A DNA stretch of 64,000 bases, taken from assembly GCF_001641265.1 (NCBI RefSeq), contig NW_020167527.1, positions 930,001-994,000 on the forward strand, given 5' to 3'. Source of the stretch: Pseudogymnoascus destructans. Taxonomy: Eukaryota > Ascomycota > Leotiomycetes > Thelebolales > Thelebolaceae. The notes under the pieces were generated by a model that was given only the letters and a program-made list of their open reading frames with translations, was not told the origin of the DNA and searched no databases. Of the stretch, positions 53,488-64,000 are shown one piece after another (positions within the stretch are counted from its first letter, which is position 1; every line of letters starts with the position of its first letter). The position numbers were made by a program, and so were the translations under genes.

Positions 53488-55478
53488 CTCGGTGTTCCAC
53501 CCACTCGCTTCGCTCGTAGGTGGCGACAGCAAGTTGTGCGTGCGACAGCAAGATGTGTGACACATAAAACGAAGAAAAAGACGCCTTATATATCAACTAT
53601 ATAACTATATAATTAAAACATAAAATCAATAGAACTACTATCACTATCGCTACTGCCACTATTGCTACTATCACTTTGATCCTTACTATACCGTAAAATG
53701 ATCACTTTTGATTTCAACCCTTCCTTCTTCCGCTCTGCTACCCGCTTCCTCTCAACCTTACGCTCTTCAATTTCGATTTTACGTGCTTGCGCTTGTAGCT
53801 GCTTTACTACTTGGTCCGATTCCCTTGCTGCTCTTGCGTCTGCTTTTGCTTGCAACTTTGCTTTCTTCTCTTCCCGCATTTTCCGTGCATCTGATGCATA
53901 TAACTGCCCTCCTTTCTGTAGTGATTTCCGTGCCCTTGCCTTTGCTGCCTTCTGCTCTACTGCACGTAGAGTCATAATATCTAGCTCGGTCTTATAGAGC
54001 TCTGCCCGGTGTAGAACAACTGTAGTTCCACGTGCAAATGATTGAAACCCTTCTCTTGAAGGCGATGAGAAAGCTTCCTCTGCTCTCTTCTGCCAATGTT
54101 CAACCGCTTGCACACTTTGCATAGTTGTTTTCGGTGTTGAGATAATATTATATGAAGCAAATGGCTCATAATCAGGTGTTTGATTCCGAGTCTCTTGTAT
54201 CTTGTCAATTACAAGTGGAGGATTATATGGATATAGTCCTGTATTTCTCCAACCAGATTGAATTGTACGGACAGTTAGAGATTGCCGTCGGATTTGCGGG
54301 AGGTCTGAAAGGAACGTACGTAGCTTATACTCATAGTCGTAGCTACGTACTGCTTGATCAAGTGCCTTTTGATGAAAGTGTTTGCACTGCTTAAAAACCG
54401 CTACATCAAGAGGTTGTAATAGATGTGTTGTATGAGCAGGAAGGCAGCAAATAACAATGTTATGCTCTTCTGCTAATGTAAGAAAGCGCTCTGTTTTATG
54501 AGAGTCATGGCCGTCAAGTAATAAGAGGCGAGTATCATCTGGTGCCATATGCTCTGCAGATAGTTGGATAAAATGCATAAGGTATTGGATTGCAATGTCG
54601 TCGTTTGAATACCCGCTCTCATTTACAATAATGAGAGCATTTGGCTCAAGGTCATCATTGTACCATGAATCCATATGAAGTTTGCCAGGGATAATGATAG
54701 CTTCTGCAAGTGCAGCACCACTTGCATTTACTGCCTCAATTACAGTAACAGAGAGCCGATTCTCAGGATTATCAACAGTCCACTGCTTTACACCGATTGG
54801 TACAATAACAGCCGTAGACTTATAACACCCAATCATATAGCCTGTCTCATCAACATTCCATAAATTATATGGCTTAATGTTATGTTTTGTAATAAGGGCG
54901 TTATATGTGAGAAAGAATTCCTCAAACACCTCTTTCTTTTGTGCTTGCTTCCGATGTGTATTTAACGTCTTCGTGTGAATTGTATGAAATTCGGGGTGTG
55001 CTTTTAGAAAGCGTTGTAGCCACCGTTGTGATGGTATCGTACGATTAGGTCGTAAGTCTGCAACTGCCCGTAGTATCATAGATCGGTTGGCAGGGACCCC
55101 GCGCTCAAGTTGGTCGTATATGAATTGACAGACTGCAGTCTCTTGCGATTGAGATAAGACTCAATTGCTACCTCCGTGGGGTAATTGAGGAGACGTAGTA
55201 CTCGTAATACGACGTCGGAGTGTCTCACGGTTGACATTGAATTTATTTGCAACCCAAGCAATTGTATATGTACTTGGTTGTTTTAAGAAGAACTGTTGGG
55301 CCTCATTAAGGCGAGCAATCATAGTAGGATCGTTATTTTGAGGCATTGTAGATACTACGTTATGAAGAATACTATTATTTTTTCTATATATCAAAATAGC
55401 GGTGTACGCACATCTTGCTGTCGCACGCACAACTTGCTGTCGCCACCTACGAGCGAAGCGAGTGGGTGGAACACCGAG
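53488..55478 (-). mobile_element. Pogo-like transposon with about 75-bp TIRs
   Basis: Inverted ends begin CTCGGTGTTCCACCCACTCG and run through GCGACAGCAAGTTGTGCGTG; TA at 53486-53487 and 55479-55480. 1991 bp. Within the TIR the motif GCGACAGCAAG occurs twice, 18 bp apart. Inserted in an intron of the gene at 53353-57244, next to its branch-site-like CTAATA. Confidence 0.92.
53613..55346 (-). pseudogene. Pogo-type transposase with a single nonsense codon
   Basis: From the ATG at 55346 (MPQNNDPTMIARLNEAQQ) the helix-turn-helix domain (NVNRETLRRRIT) runs to a TGA at 55161-55163; the same frame continues VLSQSQETAVCQF and then open for 488 more codons. Catalytic residues: LWNVDETGYMIG, LLLLDGHDSHKTER, HTTHLLQPLDVAVFKQ. 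A Lys/Ala-rich coiled coil and a Ser/Asp tail close the protein. One CGA-to-TGA change would account for the loss, so it is a very young pseudogene, or the downstream part is made from an internal start. Confidence 0.88.
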
Positions 55479-57426
55479 TACTAATAATATTATAGACATG
55501 AGCCCTAAAGTCTACGAAATTATACAAGATGGATCATTCTCTTTCCGCGATCTTTGGCAAGTTCAACAGCCACAACTTAAGGACGGCATCGTAGGAATAT
55601 ACCTCAAACTTTATCGGTCTATTGATGGTTCTGCCGATGGTACGTCGGTATGTCAAAGAACATCACACAAAGGGCTACATCACACAGAGTGATTATTGAG
55701 GGACACAGCCTAATTTTGTCCTCAAAGAACCACTACTAGATTGCAAGGCGTGCGACGAGCTGGAAAACAATTGTGCTCTTCAAACTCAAGACTGGTGGTC
55801 GCCAACATACAAGATTCCCACATACGAGATTCTTACTCCGGCTAGCTGAGAACACATTCGTTATGCTTCTCCAATCATGGACTTCTGTGATATTTGCAGA
55901 TATCAATCTTGTGAGCAGTATCAGGGATTTTCATGGAAGTTTCACCCTCGGTCGAGCTTTGGCTACTATTACCAACGACGTCTTTTCATTGTCAGGTTGG
56001 CCAAAATTCACACGCCAAGTCCGTGGCTGCAACTGGAACTCGCCAATCGGAGAATTGACCCAAACTACCTCAGCATATACAAAGTATGAGATGCCTGGAG
56101 TGATGGATGTGTATAGGTCAGAGTCATGAGTCGTGGAACGCACTGATACCCCGGGAAATATGTGCATTTGTCTCCTGAATTTATGGACCAAGTTTCGTGT
56201 CAAGATCCGAGTTTTGGAACAAGATGGATTTTATCTTCGCTGCCATGTCTACATCGAATATCAGATCATGAAGAATGGTCGCCCACATCCAGCACCTTTC
56301 GTTAGGCTGCCTTACATTGGTCCATTTAACAACTGGGCAGAGACAGCATGTCTTGGTAAGTAGCAAAGGAACTTAGTCTATGAAATAACTAATAATATAC
56401 AGGTCTCCGCGCGACTTGGAAAACTACCACAGGAACATGGAGAAGCATGTGGCTCTAGAAAAACAACCTGCCATTCTCGATCGGTAGTCCTACAGGACCA
56501 TCAACAGCTATATCAGAAGCACACCTTATTGAAGAATCGTTCTTCTACGCCCCAAGACACTACGAGAGAGAAGATGTCCCGAACTGGTATCGTCTCCCGA
56601 ACTATGCCACTATCAAGACAATGATAGTTGATCATTTCAACCAAAAGATCAACTTGACAGAGCAGCCCCGTCAGAGAGGTGTGCCAATTTGATTTCTTAC
56701 ATTTGCAGACACAGATGAGATCGCTAGGTTGACTTACAACAGTACTGTAGCTCCAACTATGGTGCCTGGGCCTTGCTCATGGGAGAAGATCATGCGATAT
56801 GTGCTTCTATATCGACAAAATGGTGTGTTAAGTCGCGATACAAGAGATATGTTTTAGTATACTAATAATAAATAGGGCAGGCGAAACTTCAGAGTCGTAG
56901 TTAACACACGTAACGGGAGTGCTATAATTACCAACTGCGTGAAAGATCCTGCGATAAACAATGGGCAAAGCTGTGTGGCCTTTGCGTACAGCTCCAGCGG
57001 TCCTGCACATACACAAACAACGAGGACATTCTTGGACGAATGGGCACATTGTTTCCTATTGTCTACAGGGAGCCATACCAATGAGAAAACCCCGTCAACA
57101 TCCCAAACCCCGTTAATATTCTAGGTGAAGTTCCAGAGAATGTAATGACGTTGATGAAGATGACATCGATGATGATGACGATGGACATGAGGGAGTTCCT
57201 TCTGGATCTTACACGGAAGATGATGAATTGGATAGGGATGAGTAACTTCTTGCTTTGAGCACAGCAAGGACCCTGTGTCCCACGTCGGAATTCACGAGCA
57301 GATGCGCGAATTCAATTGTACCATAGAACAGAGATGAATCTGAGCTTTGTTATGCAGTATACAGTATATGCAAGCATTGGTAGTGAAAGCAGCTTGAGGA
57401 GAGTACCACTAAGCACACACAAACTA

Positions 57427-59454
57427 TCAAACTTCCGCTTCCTTGTCCTTCCCAACAATCACATCCCTACTGTGATTTTCCCCAAATGCTGATTCGCCGT
57501 CAAATATGAAAGCCACTTCCTCCAATGTCTTCCCCTTTGTCTCCGGGAAGAAGAAAAAAACGAGAACTACTTCTACAGCAAGCACACAGATGTACACGAT
57601 GTAATACCTCCAGGAAATAGCTTCCATCGCCACGGGGTTAGCATAACCGTTGAAGATCAGCACACAGGTTGCGGCCACTTGCATCAAATTCACACCTTTC
57701 GCTCGGAGATTCGTCGGGAGGATCTCACAGACGTACAGCCAGGGCGGGCCGTTCATCCCCATGTTGTAGAAGAGGTAGAAGATAAATATCATGGAGATGA
57801 CAGCGCTTCCGAGAGAAGTGTCTGCGAAGCCACGTTGCTCATTGATGGCTGAAAGCACCGTCCAGATAATGAAAGACCCCAGCATACCGACAGTGGAGAT
57901 TAGGAACAAACGGCGCCGTCCGGCGATCTCCACAAAAGATGCGAGAATGATCGAGATGCCAAAGTTGTACACCATGAGGCCGCCGTTAATTCGAAGTTGA
58001 GCCGGTGCCGAGGTATATCCAATGTTATCAAGAATCAAATGGAGGTAATAGCTGACAAGTCCGTTGCCCGAAATCTGCATAAACGTCGGAATAATGCTGT
58101 TCATTGAAGAAGGCCTGTTAGCACAAGTCCAAAGAAGAAGATCTCACGGTGCGAGTTCAAAGAAGAAGATCTCCAGGTATCAGGTATGAGTTCAGAAAAC
58201 AGGACCTGTCGGTAGGATATGGTGTAGGGGCCTAACTCACATGATGAGGAACAGGCGGTGCCTGTTGCCCTTAGTCCCCAAGAATTCCAAGTAGCCTGTC
58301 CCAGATATCCTTTTTGACTCTTCGATTTGCAGCGTGATTTCTTTCATCTCAAACTCCACAAGGGGCGAGGCCTCGTCCCCATTAGCGTGGTATTTCACAA
58401 GGACTTTGTGTGCTTCATCGTGCTTGCCCTTTAGGACTAGGTATCTTGGGGACTCAGGAAGTAGGTAAACGAAGAGAACTTGGATAAGTGGCATGAATCC
58501 TTGAAGTAGGGATGGAATTCGCCATGCCCATGAGTTGTTAGATCCCATCCAATATGTACCGTACGTGACCCAAGCGGCCACTATCGCGCCTAAATACCAG
58601 AGGTTGTTGTAATAAGCCGTTAGGACTGGGCGGTGCGTTGGGTAAGCCAGCTCGCTAATGAGCAAAGGTGACGGTTCCACGGCGATTAGACCCCCGAAAC
58701 CAATGATCATTCTTGAGGCGAGGAACATCCCGTAGTTCTGGGCTGCGGCTTGAAGTATGGCCCCAACGACAAGAAGTGCAGAGCCCAAAAAGATTGGGAA
58801 CCGTCTTCCTGTGTGATCACATAGCCACGGCACAATGGGGAAGGCGAGGATTTGACCGAAGATGGTAGCGTTTGCGAGTGAGCCTAGTCGGGTTCCTTTG
58901 GGAGAGCCGAAGTAACTCTGCCATTGGTTCATTGATTGTAAACCTATAGGAAAATAATTAGAACTGTAATAACTTACAGTACTCGTGCGGCCTAAAAGTC
59001 CGAAGTAGGGGCTGTCCATAACTGAGAATTCATTCTAGTTAAAGTATGATAATTGTAGCTCAGAGTGGTTAAGCGCATCTGCTTCAATCGCAGTGGCTGC
59101 AAAACTCGCTAACGTGATAGTCGCTGTGAGCACCAGCTAGTACCATGGCAGCTGCAAATGCTCGCTGACATGATAGTAGTTATGAACACTCGCTGGATGT
59201 ATAGTCCTTGTTCGGACCTTTGGGCGGCATGAGGAACTCAGTAACTCACCGTTTAACATAGAACCATCGTAACCATTAGTCGTACTCGAGAGGGCGGGAA
59301 TTATCATGGCGAGGTTGAGGAGCAGAAGATGTCGTTGCTTGTACCACGGCCGGGGGTCTTTGGGAAGCACATGGCGAAGATTCCAGTCGCCGGGGGCTGC
59401 CTTATCCTCGGTGACCTGCGCCGCAGACTTCTCGTTGATTTCTTCGGCGGCCAT
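57427..59454 (-). CDS. MFS sugar transporter
   Basis: Three exons: 59454-59250, 58943-58241, 58114-57427; 531 aa, phases consistent. Twelve-helix sugar-porter layout with its signatures: TTNGYDGSML (helix 1), WLCDHTGRRFPIF and ASRMIIGFGGLIAVEPSPLL, LPESPRYLVLKGKHDEA (central loop), EIAGRRRLFLI, WLYVCEILPTNLRAKG and FFPETKGKTLEEVA. Closest in feel to fungal lactose/hexose permeases. Intron 1 is unusually long (306 nt) and contains a tRNA-like segment; intron 2 (126 nt) has an internal repeat (CAAAGAAGAAGATCTC twice). Divergent from the Zn2Cys6 gene (650 bp apart), which may regulate it. Confidence 0.9.
59056..59094 (+). other. tRNA-Leu-like 5' half (A box and anticodon arm)
   Basis: TAGCTCAGAGTGG (59056-59068) fits the pol III A box and D arm. 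CTGC/GCAG arms (59079-59082; 59090-59093) close a seven-base loop TTCAATC with anticodon CAA. No T arm or B box follows, so it is a tRNA fragment or SINE head, antisense inside intron 1 of the sugar transporter gene. Confidence 0.45.
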
Positions 59455-60104
59455 GTTGTCGGTAGCACAGGCTCTGTGAGGCGTGTTGCCTTGTTCAGGT
59501 CTTGGCTGACAGCAGAGGAGAGAAGATTGATCGTCGGTCTGTTGATCTGGTTCTGGAATATCAGTGACCCACGTTGTGGTTATATACTCTGCAGAAATCC
59601 AATGCGTGCTTCAGCAAAAACGATGCCCACGAGGGCAGAACAGAGCTGCCAAGTGCGTTGATCTGTCAATTGCGGGCCGCCCTTTATTCCCCACACCCCG
59701 CATACTCGAGTAGCTTTCGGCCCTACTCTACTCTATAGGTGGCTGTCGTTTCCTCGGAAGTCGGGGAGTCCCTTACTTTACATTATCTGTGGGACAAGTG
59801 GGTTTGGTGTCACAGTCCGAGATTCTGCGAACGAGGAATCACACAGGGTGCACATGGGTTTTCCTCCGTGTTTGCGGGGGTGCAGCTCAGAGTTTCAGTG
59901 ATACACTTTGCCCAAATAGGAAGCTGCCCCGATAGAAGGCGGGGTGTGGCGCTAGAACTGCCCCCAACTCCGCTGATTTAAGGCTTGCCATCTCTCGTGT
60001 CTGAGGACAACCACGACCAACCAAGTGGAAAGCTTCGACAATACGTTGTGGGTAACGGATAGCGACACCCAGCGCTCGCTCTAGTCGAATCGAAAACCGA
60101 AACT
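59455..60104. other. Divergent promoter region
   Basis: Shared upstream region of the MFS transporter and the Zn2Cys6 regulator; no repeat or coding signal is seen. Confidence 0.5.
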
Positions 60105-62216
60105 ATGGAGATGGAGTATATTGTCCACCCAAGCGATATCCAGGAATCCCCCGTCACCACGCAGATCCAGACCCAGCCCAAGACGCCGACCCTGTCCCTT
60201 GCCTCGTCAAGCCCTAAACCAGACTCTCATCAGCCTGTTACCCCCGCTGCTGTAGCTACTAAGCCGCCGCGGAAGCGCCAACACTCCAGGGCCGAGGCCG
60301 CGTATCCGCGAAAACGTGCCATACAGGCATGCCGGACATGTCGCCTGCGTCGCACTAAATGTGATAATTCGCGACCAGCATGCGGAAAATGCGCGGGCTT
60401 AGGGGTAGAATGCATCTATCAGGAAAATGATCACTCCACGTATGTACATACAGAAGAGTCTGGCGCGGGCCTATTTTGACTTGGATGCAGGTTTGATCCA
60501 GCCAGTCTGACCATCCTGCAGCGGCTGGATGACTTGGAAGAGCTTCTCCGGAAAAATGCTACGACTGTTTCTCAAGACCAGAATGACAGCCTGACCTCCC
60601 CCTCCCTGTCCCTGCCGATCCCCAAGACCCCTGCTCCTCCGTCACTAGAGAGGTCTACGGAATGGCGGCCGTCTTATATCAACATAGAAACTGTTCTCAC
60701 TTGGCCTGTCTTCGATGACCAGAACTTTGATGAGAGGCTGGATTTGAGATCTCTCCTCCGATCAGACAAGAGCCATGCCGCTTCACCGACTTTACCTATT
60801 CCCGCAGATTTCGGACTCTATACTGCTAGCCAGTTGCTACAGCAATTCTTAGACAATGTTCACATTTTCAATCCTATTCTCGAGGAAGCTAAAGTGCGGA
60901 AGTATATGAGAGCAGCGAGCTTCAATGGACTCGGATGGGACGCACAGTCGTGCTTACTGGTAATTAAATCGCCGAATCCTAACGTGAGGCAAGTGGGCTT
61001 ATATTAGTAGCTTCTGATCTACGCTCTTGGTTCTATAGCAGACCCGTATGGGAATTTACCCAAGATCACGGCTTCGGGCTTTCGGCAGTCACCCGAGTTC
61101 CTTCAGGCGGAGACTTTCTTCTTTGCAGCTCAGAACCGGATGGGTATGCTGCTATGTGGTAGCGGCGTCATAGAAGCACAATGCTTTTTCCTGGCTGGCG
61201 TCTATCTCATGGCAACTTTACGACCAATTGAGGCATGGAAAATGTTTGTCCAGGCCCTGGCGTGCTGTCAAGCCTTCTCCCCACAGCTCTCCATCCGGGA
61301 CGCTCGAACTGAAGAAGAGTCCAGAATGGAGCAAAGCATTTACTGGACATGCTTCAAGTCTGAATTGTAGGCCCTCCCACTATAACTGCCGAGAGTAAAC
61401 TTGTTCTAATGAAGTCCGCAACAGAGAGCTTCGACTAGAGCTAAATGTATCCGAGAATAGCGTATGGGACTTGACATATCCCGCCCTTTTTCCATCACCC
61501 CCGGAAGGATTAAAGTCTCAAGGCGAAGCGATGTGGTTCTTCTATTTAGCTGAGATAGCCTTACGCCGCCTAGGTAACCGCATACTAAACTATATCTACC
61601 GCTACGACTCCTCCGTCGACTCAGACTCCAACATAGAAGACGCAATCCTCGATTTCGAAGGCCAGGCAGACGGCTGGTAAGTCCCCTACTCCGCCCTTTT
61701 ACTCACCGCAACCCTCGCTCACCCCCGTTTGCTAGGCTCCAATCCCTCCCTGCAGCTCTCGCCCTCAAAACCACCAACCCGGAGCACAAGCAATATGCCG
61801 CCCTGCGCTTCATCCTGAATGGCCACCTCCTTGACTGCAACGAGATGATGTACTGGCACTTTGTCGCTGATGCTGTGCACGGGCGCACCCGAGGTAGCTC
61901 CACCGAGGCCTTCGTGCGCAAGGGCCTACAAGTGTGCGTGCAGCGGGTCGAGATCAACGAGAAGGGGTTCTACCACCGGCACCACGGGACGTGGCTTATG
62001 CTACGGTCATGCACGCGTAGTGCGCTTGTGCTTCTGGCGACGGCGAGGTGTGCGGACCTGGCACCGCTGATGCCGGAGGGATGGGAAAAGGCCGTGGCGA
62101 AGGTGATGACCATGTTAGGGTTTTGGAAGGGGGAGTCGAGGGATGTGATGGATCGATTGCAGATCTTGGAGACGCTGGCGGGGTTTGTGGCGCCAGGGAT
62201 CTTGAATAATAGGTGA
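60105..62216 (+). CDS. Zn(II)2Cys6 transcription factor
   Basis: Five exons: 60105-60439, 60491-60959, 61011-61366, 61425-61676, 61736-62216; introns 50-59 nt; 630 aa. The binuclear zinc cluster lies at about residues 75-103: CRTCRLRRTKCDNSRPACGK followed by CAGLGVEC, with the basic run PRKRAIQA before it. A linker and a short dimerisation helix (TILQRLDDLEELLRKN) follow. The middle region resembles the fungal-specific regulatory domain (GMLLCGSGVIEAQCFFLAGV, YWTCFKSELELRLEL, DNVHIFNPIL). No frame defect. The divergent sugar transporter and the adjoining GH3 glycosidase suggest local control of sugar use; the inducer is unknown. Confidence 0.92.
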
Positions 62217-62370
62217 CTATAGTTAGCGATAATACGACGTATATAGCCCTGAGTGATTGAGCGCCTTTATTTTAATCACGGTTATTATGAACACTGATTG
62301 TTATCCGCAGTGTCATGAATACGTTATATTGAATACCTATGGTTCGTAAAGCTACCTATATGCACTACCT

Positions 62371-62760
62371 CTATAGTCCCAGCCACCATTTCGACTCTTC
62401 AATCTCAAAGCTCGCCTTCATCGGCGTCTCCGCACTAGTCGTCCCCACCAAAACATCAGAGACCCATGTATCCCTCTCCTCGTCCCAGTAGCTAGTAGCA
62501 TACTTCGTCTCGATGGTAACTCTGACGACCTTCGACTGCCCAGCCGCAATATTCTCCTTTGTGAACCCCTTGAGTTCCTTCAGGGGTTTCTTGACACAAG
62601 GAGCACGCTGCGCGATGTACACCTGCACGACCTCTGAGCCGTCCCTGTCACCGGTATTCTCAACGAGCACTTGCACAGTTACCAAGTTCGGAGAGGCGGA
62701 AGGTAGTGTAGGAGAGACCGTGTCCGAATGGGAACTGTGTCGCCGGTACGCTTATGGGCA
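62371..62760 (-). pseudogene. GH3 glycosidase C-terminal part, inverted
   Basis: Minus strand: FPFGHGLSYTTFRLSEL (the conserved GH3 FGxGLSYT block), then in a shifted frame VTVQVLVENTGDRDGSEVVQ, VYIAQRAP, LKGFTKENIAAGQ and SFEIEESKWWLGL, the fibronectin-III-like C-terminal domain. It stops at 62371. It directly abuts, head to head, the N-terminal/catalytic part on the plus strand (62754 on), so one gene has been split and part of it inverted. Confidence 0.85.
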
Positions 62761-63845
62761 AGGAAACCATTGCGAAAGGCGCACATGTGATTTTAGGACC
62801 TGCGGTGAATATGCAGAGAAGCCCACTTGGAGGAAGGGGATTTGAGTCATTCTCAGAGCTTGCAGGAAGCTCTGCTGCCGCGATAGTTAACGGAATCCAA
62901 GAGACCGGTGTCGTTGCTTCAATCAAGCATTTTATAGCCAACGACCAGGAGCACCAAAGGATGGCGGGTGACTCAATAATTACTGAGAGAGCATTGAGAG
63001 AGAGATATTTTCTTCCCTTCCAGATTGCTGTTAGAGATTCGAAGCCTGGTTCATTTATGAGCTCATACAATAAGCTCGGTGGAACACACGTTGCATCCTT
63101 GATCATATCCTTAGGAAGGAATGGGGATGGGAGGGACTAATAATGAGCGACTGGTAAGTCTTCTTCCTGGATATTCAAAGAATATCGCGTGTAGCTGCAT
63201 TGAAACCTATCACATATGAATAGGTATGGTATGGTACATACTCAACAAGCGAGGCGATGAACGCAGGTTTAGATTTGGAAATGCCTGGTCCGTCGAGATG
63301 GCGAGCACAGTAAGTGACGCATGCTCTTATGGCCAATAAGATCTCAAAGCAGACTCTGAATGCGAGAGTTCGCGAAGTTCTGAGGCTTGTGAGCCGAGTT
63401 GCAAAGACTGGAGTCCCTGGGAATGCCCCAGAGGGATCGAGAGACACCCCAGAGACATCAGCACTACTGAGGAAGATTGGCGGAGAGAGCATTGTTTTGC
63501 TCAAGAATGACAATAAGGCACTCCCATTGGATAAGTCCAAGACAGTAAGTCATCGCCTTGGTTGCTATCTTCTCGCATGCGACCGCTTCTAATGCTTACT
63601 TGACTTTAGGTCGCTGTTATAGGTCCAAATACGAAGATAGCAGCTTACTGTGGTGGTGGCTCAGCTACGCTACTCCCATACTACGCTACAACGCCGTTCG
63701 ATGGGATTGCGGCAAATGCAAAAGAGACGAAGTACTCGGTGGGATGCTACTCTCATGTCCTCCTTCCTCTGCTTGGTCAGAATCTGAAAACAGCGGATGG
63801 CAAAGTTGGTGTCACATTTAAAGCCTTTACCGACCCCGTTGAAGT
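62754..63845 (+). pseudogene. GH3 beta-glucosidase catalytic part, broken
   Basis: Plus strand: KGAHVILGPAVNMQRSPLGG, RGFESFSE, IKHFIANDQEHQR and SSYNKLGGTHV, then in another frame LRKEWGWEGLIMSDW with the nucleophile aspartate, then GLDLEMPGPSRW, GGESIVLLKNDNKALPL and, after an intron at about 63543-63609, VAVIGPNTKIAAYCGGGSA. Defects: the first about 100 codons are missing, the DP after FESFSE is lost, the frame breaks near 63090, and homology ends at about 63845. GH3 enzymes split beta-glucosides and related sugars; this gene cannot make a full enzyme. Its C-terminal third is the inverted piece at 62371-62760. Confidence 0.85.
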
Positions 63846-64000
63846 CAGTAACCGAGAGCAGTGTAGTCGATAGTTGAACGCCGTTTCAACGACGTCGTTT
63901 TGAGGCTCTTGAACTAACTGTCGTTTTGCTACCTGTAAACCAACTGTAGTCAGTTTCTGTATGCCCAACGTAACGATGTCATTAAGAACCAACGGACAAA
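63846..64000. other. Unassigned right edge
   Basis: Sequence after the GH3 break; GTCGTTTTGA/ACTGTCGTTTTG repeats hint at a transposon end, but the window stops here. Confidence 0.3.

Larger units (their letters stand above)
53353..57244 (+). pseudogene. Unrecognised multi-exon gene, interrupted in an intron by a pogo element
   Basis: Exon 1 from 53353 (MNIRKAALMPYGARDDDLEV) ends at about 53458 with a GTAAGT donor. The same 47-nt intron resumes right of the inserted element (CTAATAATATTATAG, ending about 55495), and exon 2 continues in frame NMSPKVYEIIQDGSFSFRDL and GIVGIYLKLYRSIDG. Later segments: LLRLAENTFVMLLQSWTSVI, ATITNDVFSLSGWP, FRVKIRVLEQDGFYLRCHVY, EESFFYAPRHYEREDVPNW. Several stops and frame breaks (about 55660, 56127, 56458) show decay. 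GIYLKLY could be the first half of a GIY-YIG-like motif, but the second half is not clear; no function is claimed. Confidence 0.5.

Noticed and set aside
59041..59130. Functional tRNA-Leu gene
   Set aside because: No T arm, acceptor 3' strand or B box could be found.

Overview
The window looks like nuclear DNA of a filamentous ascomycete (Pezizomycotina, most like Eurotiomycetes such as Aspergillus or Penicillium). Genes are broken by many 44-60 nt introns with GTAAGT/GTATGT-type donors and CTAAC/CTGAC-like branch sites. The protein families are fungal (DUF3435 recombinase, SesB-type NLR, Zn2Cys6 regulator, APH/AIM9-type kinase). Fot1/pogo, Tc1/mariner, hAT, Copia and Gypsy elements are abundant, and several dead copies carry C-to-T type nonsense changes of the kind RIP leaves. 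Splice models below were built by eye from frame, donor/acceptor and family alignment; no search or RNA evidence was available.

Layout. 0-6.6 kb: debris (Fot1 end, hAT remnant, Copia remnant with 3' LTR, kinase-like, F-box/ankyrin and GNAT pseudogenes). 6.9-8.4 kb: mitochondrial dihydroorotate dehydrogenase with one frameshift. 9.1-40.2 kb: an accessory block with an intact DUF3435 tyrosine recombinase, a duplicated small gene with HET-s-like pseudorepeats, a SesB-NLR-TPR pseudogene enclosed by Tc1/mariner-like TIRs, an APH-family gene, a 9.4-kb hAT transposon, a ferric reductase, and Gypsy/LTR wreckage. 41.0-43.0 kb: two convergent core-type genes (steroid 5-alpha-reductase family; PTH2). 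43.5-57.3 kb: a second transposon zone (carboxylesterase pseudogene, a hAT copy cut by three solo LTRs, an intact Tc1/mariner, two pogo-type elements, one of them sitting in an intron of an unrecognised gene). 57.4-64 kb: MFS sugar transporter, Zn2Cys6 regulator and an inverted, broken GH3 glycosidase, which read as a decayed sugar-use cluster.

The most striking object is the hAT transposon at 21722-31131. It has 10-bp TIRs (TAGACTGGCC) and a perfect 8-bp target duplication (TCCCGAAT). Besides an intact 840-aa transposase it carries a four-exon histone H3-like gene (155 aa, MARTKQ start and H3 fold kept, K9/K27-type ARKS context lost). Divergent from it is a gene for a protein with a very acidic tail. 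Through its non-coding DNA, including three of the four transposase introns, runs a regularly spaced doublet, AGTAACG-N6-AGTAACG (13-bp period), at 15 places plus one six-unit array. I propose, as inference, a transposon-borne chromatin or anti-silencing module.

A second theme is a possible Starship-type giant element: DUF3435 recombinase first and reading inward, with NLR and ferric reductase (both known Starship-enriched cargo) downstream, between core genes on each side. No element ends were identified, so this stays a hypothesis.
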